A stretch of DNA of 54,436 nt from Nephromyces sp. MM_2019 (lineage: Eukaryota; Apicomplexa; Aconoidasida; Nephromycida). The notes beneath the pieces are model-generated. The model was given only the letters and a program-made list of their open reading frames with translations. It ran no database searches and was not told the origin of the DNA. The stretch spans positions 1 to 54,436 of the forward strand of contig JADHZB010001380.1 of NCBI GenBank assembly GCA_015657535.1, read 5' to 3'. The position numbers were made by a program, and so were the translations under genes. Shown one piece after another: positions 52,142 to 54,436 of this stretch (the stretch's first letter is position 1; every line of letters begins with the position of its first letter).

Positions 52142-53846
52142 GAGCAGCACACACGATGGACTTAAAGGTTGATGCGAATGCGATTGAGCAGATTTACAGG
52201 CTTTTGAACAAGACTAAGGAGTTAGCTGACTTGATTTTGTAAGTGGTGCGCACACACATAGTGTGTGTAGCTATTGCATGCGTGTGCAGCTGTTTCTTAT
52301 GTATGGAGATGTTTTGTGTGCCTGCTGTGTGGGCATGTATTGTCAGTTTTTGCTACTTCATTCCGCTTTTTCTTTAAGATTTGCAGTGCATGTACAGCTC
52401 TATTTGCTGCCCCGTGAAACAAAGATAGTTGTGTGTGAATTCAGCCAATCCCTCTATATATTCTTGGTTCATCTTTAGTGTGCGTTCTCTGGCCAACATA
52501 TATTGTAAATGTTTGCAAAGCATTTGCAGCAATAATCACGGTGTATGTACGCTCGATGTGTGTGTGTGTGGAACTGTTTATAATCGAAGCGATGCTCTCC
52601 GTGCACTCTGCTCACTACATTTAATTGGAGATATACGATTAACTTGTAGAGATACTGTGCGTTTTTGCAGTTTTTTCTAGAAGCGTCCACTTCCATCTAC
52701 TATGAAGTTAATTTGTCTACCCGGGATTCTTCTTGCTCATCGTCTTCTTTTTCATCTTTACCATCTTTTGGTTTTGCTTTATCTTCATCTTCTTCTTTCT
52801 CTTCTCTTTTAGTCTTCAGTTGCTTCATGTTCAGCTTCATCTTTAGCTTTATCTTCGTCTTTTACTCCCTCTTCCTCATTCTCTTGCTCTTTGTCTGCAC
52901 CTTCCACTTCATCATTTGCCTAAGAGATATTCGCGCACACTTCATCATCTTCTTCATCTCATCTCTGGTAACTCTCCTTACTCCATCTACTTTTATTTAT
53001 GATGAAAGAATCTGTTGCAGAGGGAGATTCTCACGTTTTCTAATGCAAATATTCCCATAATTTGTGTGTGTGTGTGTGTGTGTGTGTGGGTGTGCATTTC
53101 AGCCACTTCAAAGATGATGATTCATGCGAGCATCTGAATGACGGGGACGCTTCTCCCATCATTAGGGAATCTTCATATCCTCTTGTTCTAGAAGGAAATG
53201 TTGCTGATAAGCTTCGTTCTGGGCTTTTTCCAAAGAGTCAAACTCGTATTATGTAAGTGTACTGGTGTGTGTGTGTTTTTGTGTCCTGGTGCGCGTGCAT
53301 AGTGGGGGCATGTGTGTCATATTGAAGATTAATAGTAATTTTTGTGTTTTAAAATCGCGAAGAAGATAATTTTGTGCTTTGAGTGCAATTGTATATATAG
53401 AGTATTTGCAGGCTTTTTATATATTTGTTATATACTAAATATCTTTGTGTTGCATATACTTCTGTGTGTGCCTACATGTGTATATACACCTGTCCCTGTG
53501 TGTGTTGTGTGTCTACATGTGTGTGCTTCCCTCTGTGAGCGTATAATCTCTGCAGGTAGATCTCTTTGGTAGGTAAGGATACTCATTTTTTCATTTAAAG
53601 CAGTGTTTTCGATTAGTGTCCTTATTGAGTGTGTGTGGAATTGTATGCATTCAACTGTGTGTGTGGAATTATGTTTATAATTGTGTGTTTCGAACTCAGT
53701 GTGTAGACTTTTGTGTGGAATTACGTGTATTTTACTGTGATTTTCTTCTTATCGATTCTCTAAGCCTCAATTCTGATAGGTCAGACTTGATGTTTGATGA
53801 TGGAGCTTCTCGTGGAGCTTATAACCGCGCCCAAAGTGAAAAAATG
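52142..53846 (+). CDS. Further probable exons of the EF-hand gene (or next gene)
   Basis: Exon-like pieces: 52142-52238 (MDLKVDANAIEQIYRLL.. then ADLI; donor GTAAGT, phase 2), a possible 11-base micro-exon 52530-52540 (phase 2 to 1), one starting at 52681 (EASTSIYYEVNLSTRDSS; end undefined in a Ser-rich tract), 53103-53252 (HFKDDDSCEHLNDGDAS.. LVLEGNVADKLRSGLFPKSQ; donor GTAAGT) and 53765-53846 (LNSDRSDLMFDDGASRGAYN, up to EKM). The last two join phase 2 to phase 2. A link back to exon 11 (ending about 51449) was not found; an ATG-led frame at about 51770 (MAAADVLVEFTSS) could be an intermediate exon or the start of a separate gene. The segment LVLEGNVADKLRSGL slightly resembles the entry to a TLDc domain, but the following sequence does not confirm it. 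Confidence 0.5.
52725..52922. other. Ser-codon/pyrimidine-rich low-complexity tract
   Basis: About 200 bases built from TTCTTC/TTCATCTT words. On + it gives Ser- or Phe-rich frames; on - it would give an acidic Asp/Glu/Lys-rich frame. It follows the exon starting at 52681. Whether it is coding, or the long pyrimidine tract of an intron as before exon 2, cannot be decided by eye. Confidence 0.5.
53063..53088 (+). repeat. (TG)n tract adjoining an acceptor
   Basis: Pure TG run of about 26 bases ending roughly 15 bases before the acceptor GCATTTCAG at 53102. Here the TG repeat stands in for the usual pyrimidine tract. Confidence 0.85.
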
Positions 53847-54436
53847 GTGAAGATGTTTCTATTTAGCTAGTGCTAGCCCTATTGGAAGTGTGTGTGTGTG
53901 AGGAATTCTAGGGGTGTTGCTGTGTGTGTGAAGTTTTATACGCATTTACTTGAAGATCTATATGTGTATGTATGCAGAATCATGCGTGTGTGCAAAGAGT
54001 CCTGTGTATGTGTGTGCACACAGAATCATGCATGTGTGCAACGAATCTTTTGTGTGTATGCAGAATCATTCGTGTGTGTGAATGAAGAATCATGCGTGTG
54101 CGCATGTAGGGAGTTTCTGCAGCTTTGATAGGCCGTCTTTTTGTGTGAAAAGGTTTCGTTACACACATTTCTTCGTAGTATAAAGCCTTAAGTTTTCATT
54201 GTATTAGAGTACCGGCGTGTGTGAGTAGACAGGATTTTACTACTTAACTGTATGTGCTGCTAAAAATCCCTTTACTTATGTGCTATGCATCAGGTAAACA
54301 CTAGTGCAACGGAGGAAGCTAAATGTGCGAGGTATTCCATACACTTTGCGTGGCTTGTTGGCTGTGGATGAGGGGTATATGTGTGGAGTGTGTGTGTGGA
54401 GTGTGTGTGTGGAGTGTGTGTGTGGAGTGTGTGTGT
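53847..54436 (+). other. TG-rich terminal stretch, probably intron
   Basis: From the likely donor GTGAAG at 53847 to the window end the sequence is dominated by TGTGTG words and repeats of CAGAATCATGCGTGTG-like units (53979, 54021, 54060). No exon was recognised, which suggests the gene continues past the window. Confidence 0.5.
54385..54436 (+). repeat. 13-bp tandem repeat at the window end
   Basis: Four copies of GGAGTGTGTGTGT run to the last base and probably continue beyond it. Likely intronic, as it matches the TG-rich style of the EF-hand gene's introns. Confidence 0.85.

Noticed and set aside
53103..53252. TLDc domain call for LVLEGNVADKLRSGL
   Set aside because: The following phase-matched exon (LNSDRSDLMFDD) lacks the expected W-x-L-L-Y-S continuation, so the domain is not supported.

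Overview
The window is nuclear DNA of an intron-rich, AT-rich unicellular eukaryote. There are no bacterial signals: no operons or ribosome binding sites, coding capacity is split into short phase-compatible exons, and splice sites follow GT..AG (one likely GC..AG) with pyrimidine tracts. The gene types (a multi-exon EF-hand protein, a glycolipid-transfer-protein-fold protein, a large Ser/Pro-rich protein), the TGCATGCA octamers and the TG-rich introns would fit an alveolate, perhaps an apicomplexan. That placement is inference; no marker gene settles it.

Layout. (1) 1-7.6 kb: one large minus-strand gene for an unrecognised low-complexity Ser/Pro-rich protein. Five consecutive exons (6983 down to 1473) join with matching phases; both ends are unresolved. 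Its introns are mostly CA-rich on the + strand, so TG-rich in the transcript. (2) 7.6-24.7 kb: AT-rich DNA without CA/TG tracts. The only supported coding is the 3' end of a small basic minus-strand protein at about 9 kb, plus degenerate repeats and palindromes. (3) 24,689-30,320: a plus-strand gene of about nine exons, with start and stop codons, for a glycolipid transfer protein (GLTP) fold protein of about 261 residues, reconstructed by phase. (4) 30.3-44.4 kb: no convincing protein gene; two identical tRNA-Thr(AGU) genes on the minus strand at 35.4-35.7 kb and a 50-N assembly gap at 41,053-41,102. (5) 44,454 to the window end: a plus-strand EF-hand gene. Ten exons join in perfect phase, an eleventh is likely, and further probable exons run to 53,846; the gene seems to leave the window.

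The main oddity is the introns of the two outer genes. They are filled with TG-rich simple sequence whose strand follows the direction of transcription, with a few introns of opposite (CA) polarity, while exons and the central GLTP gene lack it. One such intron holds nine apparently identical copies of a 28-bp unit. All exon structures were built by hand from splice signals and frame, without transcript evidence.
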